Part shown: positions 1 through 6,379 of the stretch, in pieces
How the letters are laid out: every line of letters begins with the position of its first letter
Numbering within the stretch: position 1 is the first letter of the stretch
Assembly: GCA_947065955.1 (NCBI GenBank)
Contig: CAMSXY010000023.1
Span: forward strand, 1-11,634
Direction of reading: 5' to 3'
DNA: 11,634 nucleotides
DNA from: an uncultured Caryophanales bacterium
GTDB lineage: Bacteria > Bacillota_I > Bacilli_A > RF39 > UBA660
The notes under the pieces: model-generated
The model's input: the letters and a program-made list of their open reading frames with translations, nothing else
What the model was told of the DNA's origin: nothing
Database searches by the model: none
Program-made: the position numbers and the translations under genes

Positions 1-22
1 AACCCTTTTTTCTTTGTTTCAT
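1..22 (-). CDS. Start of an unidentified gene (7 codons visible)
   Basis: An ATG on the minus strand at 22-20 opens a frame reading MKQRKKG up to the window edge. It is preceded by a strong Shine-Dalgarno (AGGAGGA, rc of 27-33) four bases upstream, and by a well-formed promoter at 58-86, so this is very likely a real gene start although almost none of the product is seen. The short basic leader ending in Gly, with the next codon beginning with T, would be compatible with a type IV prepilin-like leader (G followed by F). Many other proteins begin with a basic stretch, so this is only a guess. The gene is separated from trmR by two terminators and is therefore a separate transcription unit. Confidence 0.5.
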
Positions 23-57
23 AATTTCCTCCTACTTTCACTAGCCTATTTATGCTC

Positions 58-86
58 ATTATCGCATTAGAAATATTAAAAATCAA
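58..86 (-). promoter_or_regulatory. Promoter of the left-edge gene (extended -10)
   Basis: Read on the minus strand: -35 TTGATT (rc of 81-86), a 17-base spacer, and -10 GATAAT (rc of 58-63) directly preceded by TGC, giving an extended -10 (TGn). The predicted transcription start is near 51, leaving an untranslated leader of roughly 30 bases before the ATG at 22. It resembles a vegetative SigA-type promoter. Seen in sequence; activity is inferred. Confidence 0.55.
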
Positions 87-130
87 TGTAGCCTAATAGA
101 ACTTTTTTTAAGTATAAAGCCTTATAAAAC

Positions 131-160
131 AAAAAAAGAAACATATTTTTACTATGTTTC
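131..160 (-). terminator. Intrinsic terminator (minus strand)
   Basis: An 8-bp perfect stem (138-145 with 153-160, GAAACATA / TATGTTTC) with a 7-base loop is followed on the minus strand by seven T (131-137). No coding gene ends here; the trmR terminator lies about 190 bases upstream. It either ends a small RNA or acts as a back-up terminator insulating the left-edge gene. Confidence 0.55.
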
Positions 161-323
161 AATATATGAAAGTATATTTAGTATTCTAATATTTTGCACC
201 ACTTTAATTTCTTAAATAGGGTAAGGTATTAAAAAATCACTTCCACCTTAAAAATTTTTTTATTGTAAAAACTTTTTCAACATTTATATAAAAAAAGCAT
301 CGTAATACGTTATAAAATAACAA
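131..323 (-). ncRNA. Possible small RNA between two terminators
   Basis: This interval has no credible reading frame. On the minus strand a perfect TATAAT (rc of 330-335) lies 16 bases downstream of a weak -35 (TTTTCA, rc of 352-357), predicting a start near 323; a stem plus T-run at 131-160 would end the transcript, giving about 190 nt. Between them are further potential stems: GTTAT/ATAAC enclosed by TAATAC/GTATTA, TAAGGT/ACCTTA with a 17-base loop, and ATATTAG/CTAAATAT with one bulge. Such stems arise easily in A+T-rich DNA and I recognise no known RNA family, so the call is tentative. Alternative: a non-transcribed spacer with a back-up terminator. Confidence 0.25.
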
Positions 324-329
324 AAAAGT

Positions 330-357
330 ATTATATAATCATTAAAAAAAGTGAAAA
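330..357 (-). promoter_or_regulatory. Possible promoter for the inter-terminator RNA
   Basis: Minus strand: perfect -10 TATAAT (rc of 330-335), 16-base spacer, weak -35 TTTTCA (rc of 352-357, four of six consensus bases). It overlaps the trmR terminator, so its -35 lies within the terminator stem. A perfect -10 can occur by chance at this base composition. Confidence 0.3.
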
Positions 358-374
358 TTATTTTTCACCTTTTT
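344..374 (-). terminator. Terminator of the ackA-trmR operon, overlapping the trmR stop
   Basis: On the minus strand the arm at 362-373 pairs with 346-357 (12 bp including one G-U pair, core GTGAAAA/TTTTCAC) around a 4-base loop, and the transcript then runs into seven T (344-350). The trmR stop codon (358-360) sits inside the loop, so the last codons of the gene form the first arm of the hairpin. The outer A/T pairs overlap the A and T tracts, as is common in AT-rich terminators. Confidence 0.8.
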
Positions 375-966
375 CATTTATTTTATTATTTTTATACTTA
401 CTAATCCCTAGCCCATCACCAATTTCCAAAAATTCTGTATCAAACTCTTGGTTTTCCTTTAAGAAAGTAACATATTGATCAATCTTCTTTACGAGTTGTC
501 TTAAATTTTTACTTTCTATTTCCTCTTTTTTAGATACAAGACCATGAAAAAGTAAATTATCTGAAACAATTGTACCGCTTTCATTTAAATTATTTTTAAA
601 TTTCTCAAAAAATTTAATATACTGACTTTTTGCAGCATCAATAAAAATAAGATCAAATTTTTTATCCAAAGTCGTATTTAAAGCATCTTCGTATAAAATC
701 GTAATCTGGTTTCCCAAACCAAAACTCTGAACATTTTTTAAAGCTTCCTCATATCTTTTTAAATCTCTTTCGATTGTTACAATTTCAATTTTAGGATCAA
801 CTAATGCCATTTTAATAGAAGAATACCCAATTGCTGTTCCAATTTCTAAGATGGTTGTAACAGAATTTTCTTTAATATACCTTGTTAAATACTCTATCCC
901 ATCTTTTAACATAATAGGAATATGATTCAAAAAAGCATACTCTTCTAATTCTTCTAAAGTTAACAT
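358..966 (-). CDS. trmR: TrmR-like SAM-dependent O-methyltransferase (YrrM family)
   Basis: A 202-residue class I methyltransferase of the O-methyltransferase-3 type. The SAM-binding motif I is at residues 39-50 (ILEIGTAIGYSS), the acidic end of strand 2 at E66 (TIERD), the metal/substrate loop at 108-116 (FIDAAKSQY) and a second acidic motif at 135-137 (SDN). Its place directly after mltG matches Bacillus subtilis yrrM, now TrmR, which methylates 5-hydroxyuridine at the tRNA wobble position to 5-methoxyuridine. The family also contains catechol- and caffeoyl-CoA-type enzymes, so the tRNA role rests largely on synteny. The ATG overlaps the mltG stop (ATGTTAA), implying translational coupling; the SD (GGAAA) is weak. 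The Lys/Glu/Asn-rich C-terminal tail is encoded by the terminator hairpin. The hydroxylase genes yrrN/yrrO (trhP1/trhP2), which follow in B. subtilis, are not next to it here. Confidence 0.82.
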   Translation of the reverse strand: MLTLEELEEYAFLNHIPIMLKDGIEYLTRYIKENSVTTILEIGTAIGYSSIKMALVDPKIEIVTIERDLKRYEEALKNVQSFGLGNQITILYEDALNTTLDKKFDLIFIDAAKSQYIKFFEKFKNNLNESGTIVSDNLLFHGLVSKKEEIESKNLRQLVKKIDQYVTFLKENQEFDTEFLEIGDGLGISKYKNNKINEKGEK

Positions 967-2015
967 TTTCCAAAAGAAGCCTGCGTACTTAAATGTTGTT
1001 CATAAGTTCTTGAATAGTAGGTATTTTTGTCACTTGCATCACAAGGATTATTTTGGAAATAATAATATTCGTGTTTATTAGGATGTAATGTCGCAATAAT
1101 AGAACTTTCATTTATAGAAATACCAGGACCAATAGGAACTCCCTCATAAAGATAAGTATTATAAGGCGAATCGATTTTCATATCCGAAGAAGAATAACTA
1201 TTTTTATGAACACCTGTTACATATTCAAGCGTTACACAACTTTGAAGTAACATATTTTTTTCCAATCGATTATGAAAAACTCCACTAATATTTTTTCTTT
1301 CCTCAGCATTTGGACTTTCTCCTTCAATAATAGCCGCTAAACTCAAAAACTCATGTACTGTAAAGTTTGAATTTTCAATATCTGTTTTATATTCTTTTAA
1401 AACAAGTTCCATTTGATCTAATAATTTATAAGCTATTTCTTCTGGTGTTACATCTTTATTTGAAAGTTCATAGGTAGCTGGATAAAAATAACCTTCTAGC
1501 GCATTAACAATACCTTTTTTCTTAATCTCATCTGTTACAAACCAATATTTTGAAATAACTTCATCTAAAAAAGATTTCTTATTCCATGCTTTTAATAATT
1601 CTTCTTTACTATAAGATAAAGAAGGAGCAATCTCGGCTGCAAAAGTATTTAAATTTACACCTTCTCTTAGAGTAATTTTAATAACATTTGGATTATAAGT
1701 ACTTCCCTTTCCTAAGATATTTAGAATCTGTTTTACTCCCATACTTTCACTTAATTGGTATTTCCCAGCTTGCAATTCTGGAATATCATGTAATTTTACA
1801 TAAATTTTATAAAAAATTTCAGATTTAATTAGATTTTTTTCTTTTAACTTAGAAGTAAGTGTAAGATAAGTTTCTTTTTCACTTACGATAAATTCTTGTG
1901 TATCCTTATTATCACTTACAGGTCCAATACTATAACTATAAACAGAAAAACTTACAACAATTACAACAACACTCGTAAGTGCAAGAGCAATTAAAATTTT
2001 AGAAAATGATTTCAA
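960..2015 (-). CDS. mltG: Endolytic murein transglycosylase MltG (YceG-like)
   Basis: A 351-residue membrane-anchored lytic transglycosylase that cleaves nascent glycan strands and so sets strand length at the cell-wall synthesis site. A single transmembrane segment lies at residues about 7-29, followed by an extracytoplasmic LysM-like region (about 40-115). The YceG catalytic domain carries LEGYFYPATYEL (173-184), the catalytic Glu in AAIIEGES (E231/E233), VFHNRLE (246-252) and SPYNTY...GPG (283-298). Unusually, the usual LQ(S/T)DPTV segment reads LQSCVTLEY (257-265), and cysteines also occur at 325 and 351. The start is TTG (2015-2013) with no SD nearby: the only purine-rich stretch (AGGA) is about 18 bases upstream inside a small hairpin, and no in-frame ATG exists before residue 92. 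Expression probably depends on re-initiation after the upstream DUF1292 gene. The 3' end overlaps trmR by 7 bases. Confidence 0.92.
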   Translation of the reverse strand: MKSFSKILIALALTSVVVIVVSFSVYSYSIGPVSDNKDTQEFIVSEKETYLTLTSKLKEKNLIKSEIFYKIYVKLHDIPELQAGKYQLSESMGVKQILNILGKGSTYNPNVIKITLREGVNLNTFAAEIAPSLSYSKEELLKAWNKKSFLDEVISKYWFVTDEIKKKGIVNALEGYFYPATYELSNKDVTPEEIAYKLLDQMELVLKEYKTDIENSNFTVHEFLSLAAIIEGESPNAEERKNISGVFHNRLEKNMLLQSCVTLEYVTGVHKNSYSSSDMKIDSPYNTYLYEGVPIGPGISINESSIIATLHPNKHEYYYFQNNPCDASDKNTYYSRTYEQHLSTQASFGKC

Positions 2016-2019
2016 ATGG

Positions 2020-2040
2020 AAAAGCGAGATTATTCCTCGC
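2020..2040 (-). promoter_or_regulatory. Small hairpin at the DUF1292/mltG junction
   Basis: GCGAG (2024-2028) pairs with CTCGC (2036-2040) around a 7-base loop containing the DUF1292 stop codon (2030-2032). On the minus strand it is followed by TTTT. The stem has four G-C pairs, strong for this region, but the T-run is short. It lies between the only SD-like sequence and the TTG start of mltG, so it could tune re-initiation or cause partial termination. Role inferred. Confidence 0.35.
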
Positions 2041-2317
2041 CATATCCTTCTTTTACTTTTTCTTGTAATTGTTCTAATATTTTTTCAATAATATTCCATT
2101 CTTTTTCTGTTTCTATTGGAATGAGTTTTGGTTCCTTTTCTTCTGGATTATAAATGGAAGCATATACTTTCGTATTTCCACTTTCATCTGAAGTATTATC
2201 GGTATACACCATATAACTTTTCTTTGTCTCCTCAGATTCAAAGGTAAATAATACTTCGCATTCTACTTCAACTCCTTCATCATTTATGACTTTAAAAGTC
2301 ATTCTATCTTGTTCCAT
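2030..2317 (-). CDS. DUF1292 family protein (YrzB-like)
   Basis: A 95-residue acidic protein. It matches the small DUF1292 family in its aromatic/acidic layout: VLFTFESEETKKSYMVYTD (residues 22-40), then VYASIYNPEE (51-60), then LIPIETEKEWNIIEKILEQL (65-84). There is no signal peptide or membrane segment. The molecular function is unknown. The family is a constant member of the ireB-ruvX-DUF1292-mltG cluster in Firmicutes, and that synteny is as strong an argument as the sequence. The start ATG lies inside the end of ruvX (14-base overlap) with a good SD (GGGAGGA) supplied by the ruvX coding sequence; an ATG at codon 6 is the only near alternative. The stop codon lies in the loop of the hairpin preceding mltG. 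Confidence 0.85.
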   Translation of the reverse strand: MEQDRMTFKVINDEGVEVECEVLFTFESEETKKSYMVYTDNTSDESGNTKVYASIYNPEEKEPKLIPIETEKEWNIIEKILEQLQEKVKEGYGEE

Positions 2318-2735
2318 ACGTTCCTCCCTTATCTAAATAACTTTGTAGTATGATATTTGCCGCAAGACTATCTACTTTCTTTTTTCTTTTTTTTCGACTC
2401 ATATTTGCTTCAATCATATAATAAGTAGCTTCTTTTGTTGATAATCTTTCATCTTGCATAAATACTTCTATTTTGATTTTTTCTTCAAGTTTTTCTTTGA
2501 ATTCTAATGCGGCAAGAGCACGTGTTCCAATTGTATTATTCATATTTTTAGGAAATCCCAAAACAATCGCACATATCTGTTCTTTTTCTACAATCTCTTT
2601 TAATTTAGGAAACAAAGTATCATACTTTTCCTCTTCAAAACGAAGTACCCCATAAGTACTGGCTACCGTTTTTGTCTCATCGCTGATAGACATCCCAAGC
2701 GTTCTTGTTCCTAAATCAAGACCCAAAAGTCGCAC
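2304..2735 (-). CDS. ruvX: RuvX/YqgF RNase H-fold nuclease
   Basis: A 143-residue YqgF-family protein with the RNase H-like catalytic set: D7 in LGLDLGTRTLG (4-14), VLGFPKNMN (58-66), E96 in QDERLST (94-100) and D122 in VDSLAANIILQ (121-131). Members trim the 5' end of pre-16S rRNA in Escherichia coli and have been reported as Holliday-junction resolvases in some bacteria; the rRNA role is the better-supported general function. Length is normal for the family. Translation starts at GTG (2735-2733), which shares its G with the ireB stop (TAGTG). No strong SD is visible, so coupling to ireB is likely. The basic run SRKKRKKK (113-120) before the last acidic residue may contact nucleic acid. Confidence 0.92.
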   Translation of the reverse strand: MRLLGLDLGTRTLGMSISDETKTVASTYGVLRFEEEKYDTLFPKLKEIVEKEQICAIVLGFPKNMNNTIGTRALAALEFKEKLEEKIKIEVFMQDERLSTKEATYYMIEANMSRKKRKKKVDSLAANIILQSYLDKGGTYGTR

Positions 2736-2974
2736 TATTTTATGAAATCTTTCACAAGTACTTCTATAAGACGTGTACGCTCAATTTTCGAAATTTTATT
2801 TCTTGCTTCTTTATGACTTGTTATATATCCAGGGTCTCCACTAATAAGATATCCTACAATCTGTCGAATAGGATCATAACCCCTTTCTTTTAAAATTTCA
2901 ACAACTTCTCTTAATGTTTCATTAATAAAAGCATCTTTTATTTCTTGACTTGAATAAATTTTGGTTTCTTCCAT
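2735..2974 (-). CDS. ireB: IreB family regulatory phosphoprotein (DUF965)
   Basis: A 79-residue protein with the family core GYDPIRQIVGYLISGDPGYI (residues 32-51) followed by ARNKISKIERTRLIEVLVKDF (57-77). In Enterococcus faecalis IreB is phosphorylated on N-terminal threonines by the PASTA kinase IreK and negatively modulates intrinsic cephalosporin resistance. Here the N-terminus has Thr4 and nearby Tyr7, Ser8 and Ser9; whether Thr4 is the equivalent phosphosite cannot be settled from one sequence. A good SD (AGGTGA) lies 5 bases before the ATG. In most Firmicutes alaS lies upstream; here the neighbour is a dGTPase-like gene 35 bases away, and a probable promoter (3004-3032) lies in that gene's end. 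The stop overlaps the ruvX GTG by one base. Confidence 0.92.
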   Translation of the reverse strand: MEETKIYSSQEIKDAFINETLREVVEILKERGYDPIRQIVGYLISGDPGYITSHKEARNKISKIERTRLIEVLVKDFIK

Positions 2975-3003
2975 AGTTCACCTACTTATCAGAATTCTAT
3001 TTT

Positions 3004-3032
3004 ATTTTATCATTTTTTTTCTTTTTTTTCAA
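3004..3032 (-). promoter_or_regulatory. Probable internal promoter for ireB-ruvX-DUF1292-mltG-trmR
   Basis: Minus strand: -35 TTGAAA (rc of 3027-3032), a 17-base A-rich spacer, and -10 TAAAAT (rc of 3004-3009), with a predicted start near 2997 and a leader of about 25 bases. It overlaps the Lys-rich end of the dGTPase-like gene, whose poly-Lys codons could produce this pattern by chance. The position just before the conserved ireB cluster supports it. Confidence 0.45.
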
Positions 3033-4146
3033 GTTTTGTTATTTTCTGATATTGTCTTTGGAAATATTCATCTGTCATCCCTGCTATATAATCCAAAACA
3101 ATTCTTTCTTTTGTATTTTTTAAAAGATATAACGATTCCATTTCCTCTAAATAGTCTAAATAAATATCACTTTTTTTCTTTTCTTTTAAACACTTTATAG
3201 AATAATCAAAAACGGTTTGAAACATGATTTTATATTGATAAATTTGCTCCTTTGTATTAGCTTTTTCATAAATATGTTGATAATTATACTTTTTTAACTC
3301 CAAAATAGCTTGATAGACAGATTTAGACATTTTTATATAGGGTTTTTGATAACTATTTTTAATAATATCAAGTACAATACAATTTACAATAGAACGATTA
3401 TCTTTTCCTAATACAGAAACAATTTTTTCTGGAAGATCTTCTTTTTTTAAATGATGTAAACGAATTGCATCCTCTATATCTCTTCCTAAATAAGCAATCA
3501 TATCGCTAATGCGTACCACACAACCTTCTAAAGTCATTGGGCGAAGTTTCTTTAAAGTTTCTTTATCTTGATAACACATTTCATACTCTTTTAAAAAAGA
3601 TTCCTTTGTCTTTTTCTTTGGCTCATAAATTTCAGATACAAGCTCTCCATTATGGCATAAAATACCATCCAATACTTGAAGTGTAATATTCATACCCTTT
3701 CCTTTATTTTCCAAACACATTAAAGTTCTTACACTTTGTACATTATGTGAAAAAAATCCCTCTTGATTTTTTAAACTCATTTCATTCAAAATACTTTCCC
3801 CTACGTGTCCAAAAGGAACATGCCCTAAATCATGTCCAAGGGCAATTGCCTCGGTTAAATCTTCATTCAAATTTAAAGCTCTTGCGATAGTTCGGGCAAT
3901 TTTACTAACTAGTTGAACATGCAAAACTCTTTTGCAAACATGATCATTTGTTTGAAAACTGTATACCTGCGTTTTATCGACATAACGAACATAGGAAAGG
4001 GAATATAAAATTCGATCAATATCTCGAAAATAATTAGAACGAATATCTTTTTGATAAGGAAAAAAACGAATAGCCTCTTGATTTTTCGTCGCATATTTTC
4101 CTAAACAATCTTCTTTTAACATATTTTTTTCAATTTCTTTTTCCAT
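3010..4146 (-). CDS. dGTPase-like HD-domain triphosphohydrolase
   Basis: A 378-residue HD-superfamily protein of the deoxyguanosinetriphosphate triphosphohydrolase family, which splits dNTPs to nucleoside plus tripolyphosphate. The metal-binding residues are visible: H76 (KRVLHVQLV), H105-D106 in ALGHDLGHVPFGHVGE (102-117) and D215 in VRISDMIAYL (211-220). The family N-terminal signature is present as YFRDIDRILYSLSYVRYVDKTQVY (39-62), and SKIARTIARALNLNEDLTEA (81-100) is close to the consensus. The usual TRLTH segment reads KRVLH, and the C-terminal part is lysine-rich and little conserved, so substrate preference is uncertain. The ATG has a good SD (AGAGGA). It lies only 47 bases after nrnA, across a 13-bp hairpin. 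It ends in tandem stops (TGA TAA). Confidence 0.85.
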   Translation of the reverse strand: MEKEIEKNMLKEDCLGKYATKNQEAIRFFPYQKDIRSNYFRDIDRILYSLSYVRYVDKTQVYSFQTNDHVCKRVLHVQLVSKIARTIARALNLNEDLTEAIALGHDLGHVPFGHVGESILNEMSLKNQEGFFSHNVQSVRTLMCLENKGKGMNITLQVLDGILCHNGELVSEIYEPKKKTKESFLKEYEMCYQDKETLKKLRPMTLEGCVVRISDMIAYLGRDIEDAIRLHHLKKEDLPEKIVSVLGKDNRSIVNCIVLDIIKNSYQKPYIKMSKSVYQAILELKKYNYQHIYEKANTKEQIYQYKIMFQTVFDYSIKCLKEKKKSDIYLDYLEEMESLYLLKNTKERIVLDYIAGMTDEYFQRQYQKITKLEKKEKK

Positions 4147-4160
4147 AAATCCTCTTTACT

Positions 4161-4194
4161 AAAAATTACACAAACAAAAGCTTGTGTAATTTTT
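4161..4194 (-). terminator. 13-bp hairpin between nrnA and the dGTPase-like gene
   Basis: A perfect 13-bp stem (4161-4173 with 4182-4194) encloses an 8-base loop. The stem is symmetric with A5/T5 outer ends, so it could terminate on either strand; the minus T-run is five bases and then reads AG. It begins at the nrnA stop and ends 14 bases before the dGTPase-like ATG, next to its SD. No clear promoter lies between hairpin and gene, so full termination would silence the downstream gene. Partial termination or mRNA processing is more likely. Confidence 0.6.
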
Positions 4195-5150
4195 TATATC
4201 TGCTCTTTATATTTTAAACAAGCCTCATCTAATTCTTGAATTAAACTATCCACCTGTTCAAAATCTCTAAGACGGGCTCCACTGGCATAAATATGTCCCC
4301 CACCATTATAGTGAGACGCAATTTCATTAATAATGGGTCCTCTTGAACGAATAGAGGTTTTTATTGTCTCACTACTTGCGTCAACCGAAAAGAAAACCCA
4401 TACATAAATTTCTTCAATAAAGTTAAATTGACTAATCAAATTTCCAGCCGTTGCAGAGTCTACACCAAATTCTTTTAACAAATCCTCTGTAATTTTAAAA
4501 TAGGCAAGCCCATTTTCTGTTACGGTCATATTATTAGCAAGAAACCCTTGAAATTTAATTTCCTTAAAAGGTCTTAAATACATAGATTCATAAAGACCTG
4601 TAAAATCGATATGAGATTTTTTGATCAATTTGGATACCAAAAGAAATGTTTTCATTGTTGTATAACGGTGCAAAAAACGATCTGTATCAGCAACAATTCC
4701 CATGTAAAGTTTTTCAGAAGCCTCTTTAGATAAAATAAGTTTTGTCTTAAACACAAGTTCTACAATCATTTGAGAAGCACTACTAGCTGTATCATCAATC
4801 CATTCATAATCTGCATATTTTTCAATAAAGGGATGGTGATCTATTTTAATTGAAAATTTAAAACGACTTGGATCAACACCATCAATTCTTTTTCGATCAG
4901 GGGTATCGACTACAATTAAAAGAGAATTTTCATATAATTCCTCTTTAAATTTATCTAAAATCCCCAAATAACGAAATTTAGAAGTAGGAGTTCCTACTGT
5001 ATATACTTTTTTATGTGGAAAAGTATTTAATATAATATCCCTAAGCGAAATAGAACTCGCAAGAGCATCTGGATCTGCTCCTACATGTCTTGCAATAACA
5101 ATGGTATTAAACTTTTTGATAGTTTTATAAATGGTCTTATATTGATTCAT
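4194..5150 (-). CDS. nrnA: NrnA-like DHH/DHHA1 phosphoesterase (nanoRNase / pAp phosphatase)
   Basis: A 318-residue DHH-superfamily phosphoesterase. The catalytic motifs are all present: H22 and D26/D28 in ARHVGADPDA (20-29), D82 in VVDTPDR (80-86), the DHH triad at 104-106 (KIDHHPF), D155 in GIVADTDRF (151-159), and the DHHA1 GGGH at 283-286 (YNGGGHIYASGA). NrnA degrades 2-5 nt RNA fragments and dephosphorylates 3'-phosphoadenosine 5'-phosphate, replacing Orn in Firmicutes. Some close homologues hydrolyse cyclic dinucleotide products (pApA, pGpG), so that role is possible too. It starts 16 bases after the ackA stop with only a weak SD (GTGA), consistent with co-transcription. Its stop codon abuts the hairpin before the dGTPase-like gene. 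Confidence 0.88.
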   Translation of the reverse strand: MNQYKTIYKTIKKFNTIVIARHVGADPDALASSISLRDIILNTFPHKKVYTVGTPTSKFRYLGILDKFKEELYENSLLIVVDTPDRKRIDGVDPSRFKFSIKIDHHPFIEKYADYEWIDDTASSASQMIVELVFKTKLILSKEASEKLYMGIVADTDRFLHRYTTMKTFLLVSKLIKKSHIDFTGLYESMYLRPFKEIKFQGFLANNMTVTENGLAYFKITEDLLKEFGVDSATAGNLISQFNFIEEIYVWVFFSVDASSETIKTSIRSRGPIINEIASHYNGGGHIYASGARLRDFEQVDSLIQELDEACLKYKEQI

Positions 5151-5166
5151 ATTTCACGCATTTCTA

Positions 5167-6351
5167 TTATTTAGAAAATTCATAAGTATCACGAGCGATC
5201 ATAACCTCTTCATCAGTTGGGATAACAAAGCAAGTAATACTAGAATCTGGAGTAGAAATAACACCCTCTTTTCCAAAACGAAGTTCTTCATTTTTATCAC
5301 GATCCATTTTAACACCAAGACAAGAAAGACGTTTCATAATCATATTTCGAACATGAGGAGAATTTTCTCCAACTCCTGCTGTAAAGCAAATAGCATCCGC
5401 TCCGCCTAATTCTACATAGTATTTAGCAATATAACTTACAACAGAATTAACAAAAAGATAATGTGCCATAATAGCACGACGATCCTTTTCAGCAATCTTT
5501 TCCTCAATATCACGGAAATCACTACTGATACCACTTATAGCATACATTCCACTTTGTTTATTTAAAATCGTATCTAACTCTTCGATAGATTTTCCTGTTT
5601 GTTTCATAATATAAGGTAAGATACTATAATCAATATCACCCGAACGAGATCCCATAACAATTCCAGCATTTGGTGTAAAACCCATAGAAGTATCCACACA
5701 TTTTAAATCGCGAACCGCACTAACACTTCCTCCATTTCCAAGATGACATACAATAATGTTTGAAAATTTCTTATCAAGCAGTTCACTCGCACGTCTAGAT
5801 ACATATTGATGACTCATTCCATGAAATCCATATTTACGAACACCATATTTTTCATACCATTCATAAGGTAGGGCATATAAAAATCTTTCCTCTTCCATAG
5901 TTTGATGAAATGCAGTATCAAAACAAGCAACCTCTATTGCATTAGGAATATTTTTCATAAACGCTTGAATTCCAATCAAATTAGCTGGATTATGAAGTGG
6001 TGCTAAAGGGAAGAATTCTTCAATATCTTTCAATACTTCCTCCGTAATAAGACAAGAACCTTTATATTTACTTCCACCATGAACTACACGATGTCCAATT
6101 CCTTTAATTTCTTCCAAAGAGGAAATCATTTGATTACTTAATAACTCCTGAATTAAAATAGCAACAGCATCTTCATGAGAAGGAAGTGGTGCTTCTTTTT
6201 TTATTTTCTCACCCTGTATTTTTAAGGTATAAAAACTTCCCTCCAATCCAATTCTTTCAAAAACTCCTTTCATTAATACATTTTCTTCTGGCATTTCATA
6301 TAATTGAAATTTTAAAGAAGAACTTCCTGCATTGACAGATAAAACCTTCAT
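5167..6351 (-). CDS. ackA: Acetate kinase
   Basis: A 394-residue acetate kinase (acetyl phosphate + ADP to acetate + ATP), the ATP-yielding step of acetate fermentation. Family motifs (residues from the chosen ATG): N-terminal VLSVNAGSSSLKFQLYE (3-19), GHRVVHGGS, the catalytic-Asp segment CFDTAFHQTM, KYGFHGMSHQYVS, the nucleotide-binding VCHLGNGGS, GSRSGDIDY with the conserved Arg, and FTAGVGENSP near the C-terminus. The open frame continues upstream to an ATG at 6408, but a near-consensus promoter (6380-6408) overlaps that extension, a good SD (AAGGA) precedes the ATG at 6351, and homologues begin at MKVLSVNAGSSS. The start is therefore 6351. It is the first gene of the left-half operon. No pta partner is in the window. 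Confidence 0.96.
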   Translation of the reverse strand: MKVLSVNAGSSSLKFQLYEMPEENVLMKGVFERIGLEGSFYTLKIQGEKIKKEAPLPSHEDAVAILIQELLSNQMISSLEEIKGIGHRVVHGGSKYKGSCLITEEVLKDIEEFFPLAPLHNPANLIGIQAFMKNIPNAIEVACFDTAFHQTMEEERFLYALPYEWYEKYGVRKYGFHGMSHQYVSRRASELLDKKFSNIIVCHLGNGGSVSAVRDLKCVDTSMGFTPNAGIVMGSRSGDIDYSILPYIMKQTGKSIEELDTILNKQSGMYAISGISSDFRDIEEKIAEKDRRAIMAHYLFVNSVVSYIAKYYVELGGADAICFTAGVGENSPHVRNMIMKRLSCLGVKMDRDKNEELRFGKEGVISTPDSSITCFVIPTDEEVMIARDTYEFSK

Positions 6352-6379
6352 ATAATTCCTTCTTTCTATGGTTTCTTTC

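Noticed and set aside
194..265. GTGG-containing motifs on the minus strand resembling an MraZ box
   Set aside because: The repeats are not spaced at the regular period of about 10 bp expected for MraZ sites, and the downstream gene does not begin like mraZ.
2473..3200. Three plus-strand open frames opposite ruvX, ireB and the dGTPase-like gene
   Set aside because: All lie antisense to genes with intact catalytic or family motifs; their Phe/Ser-rich content is what antisense Lys/Glu-rich coding produces.
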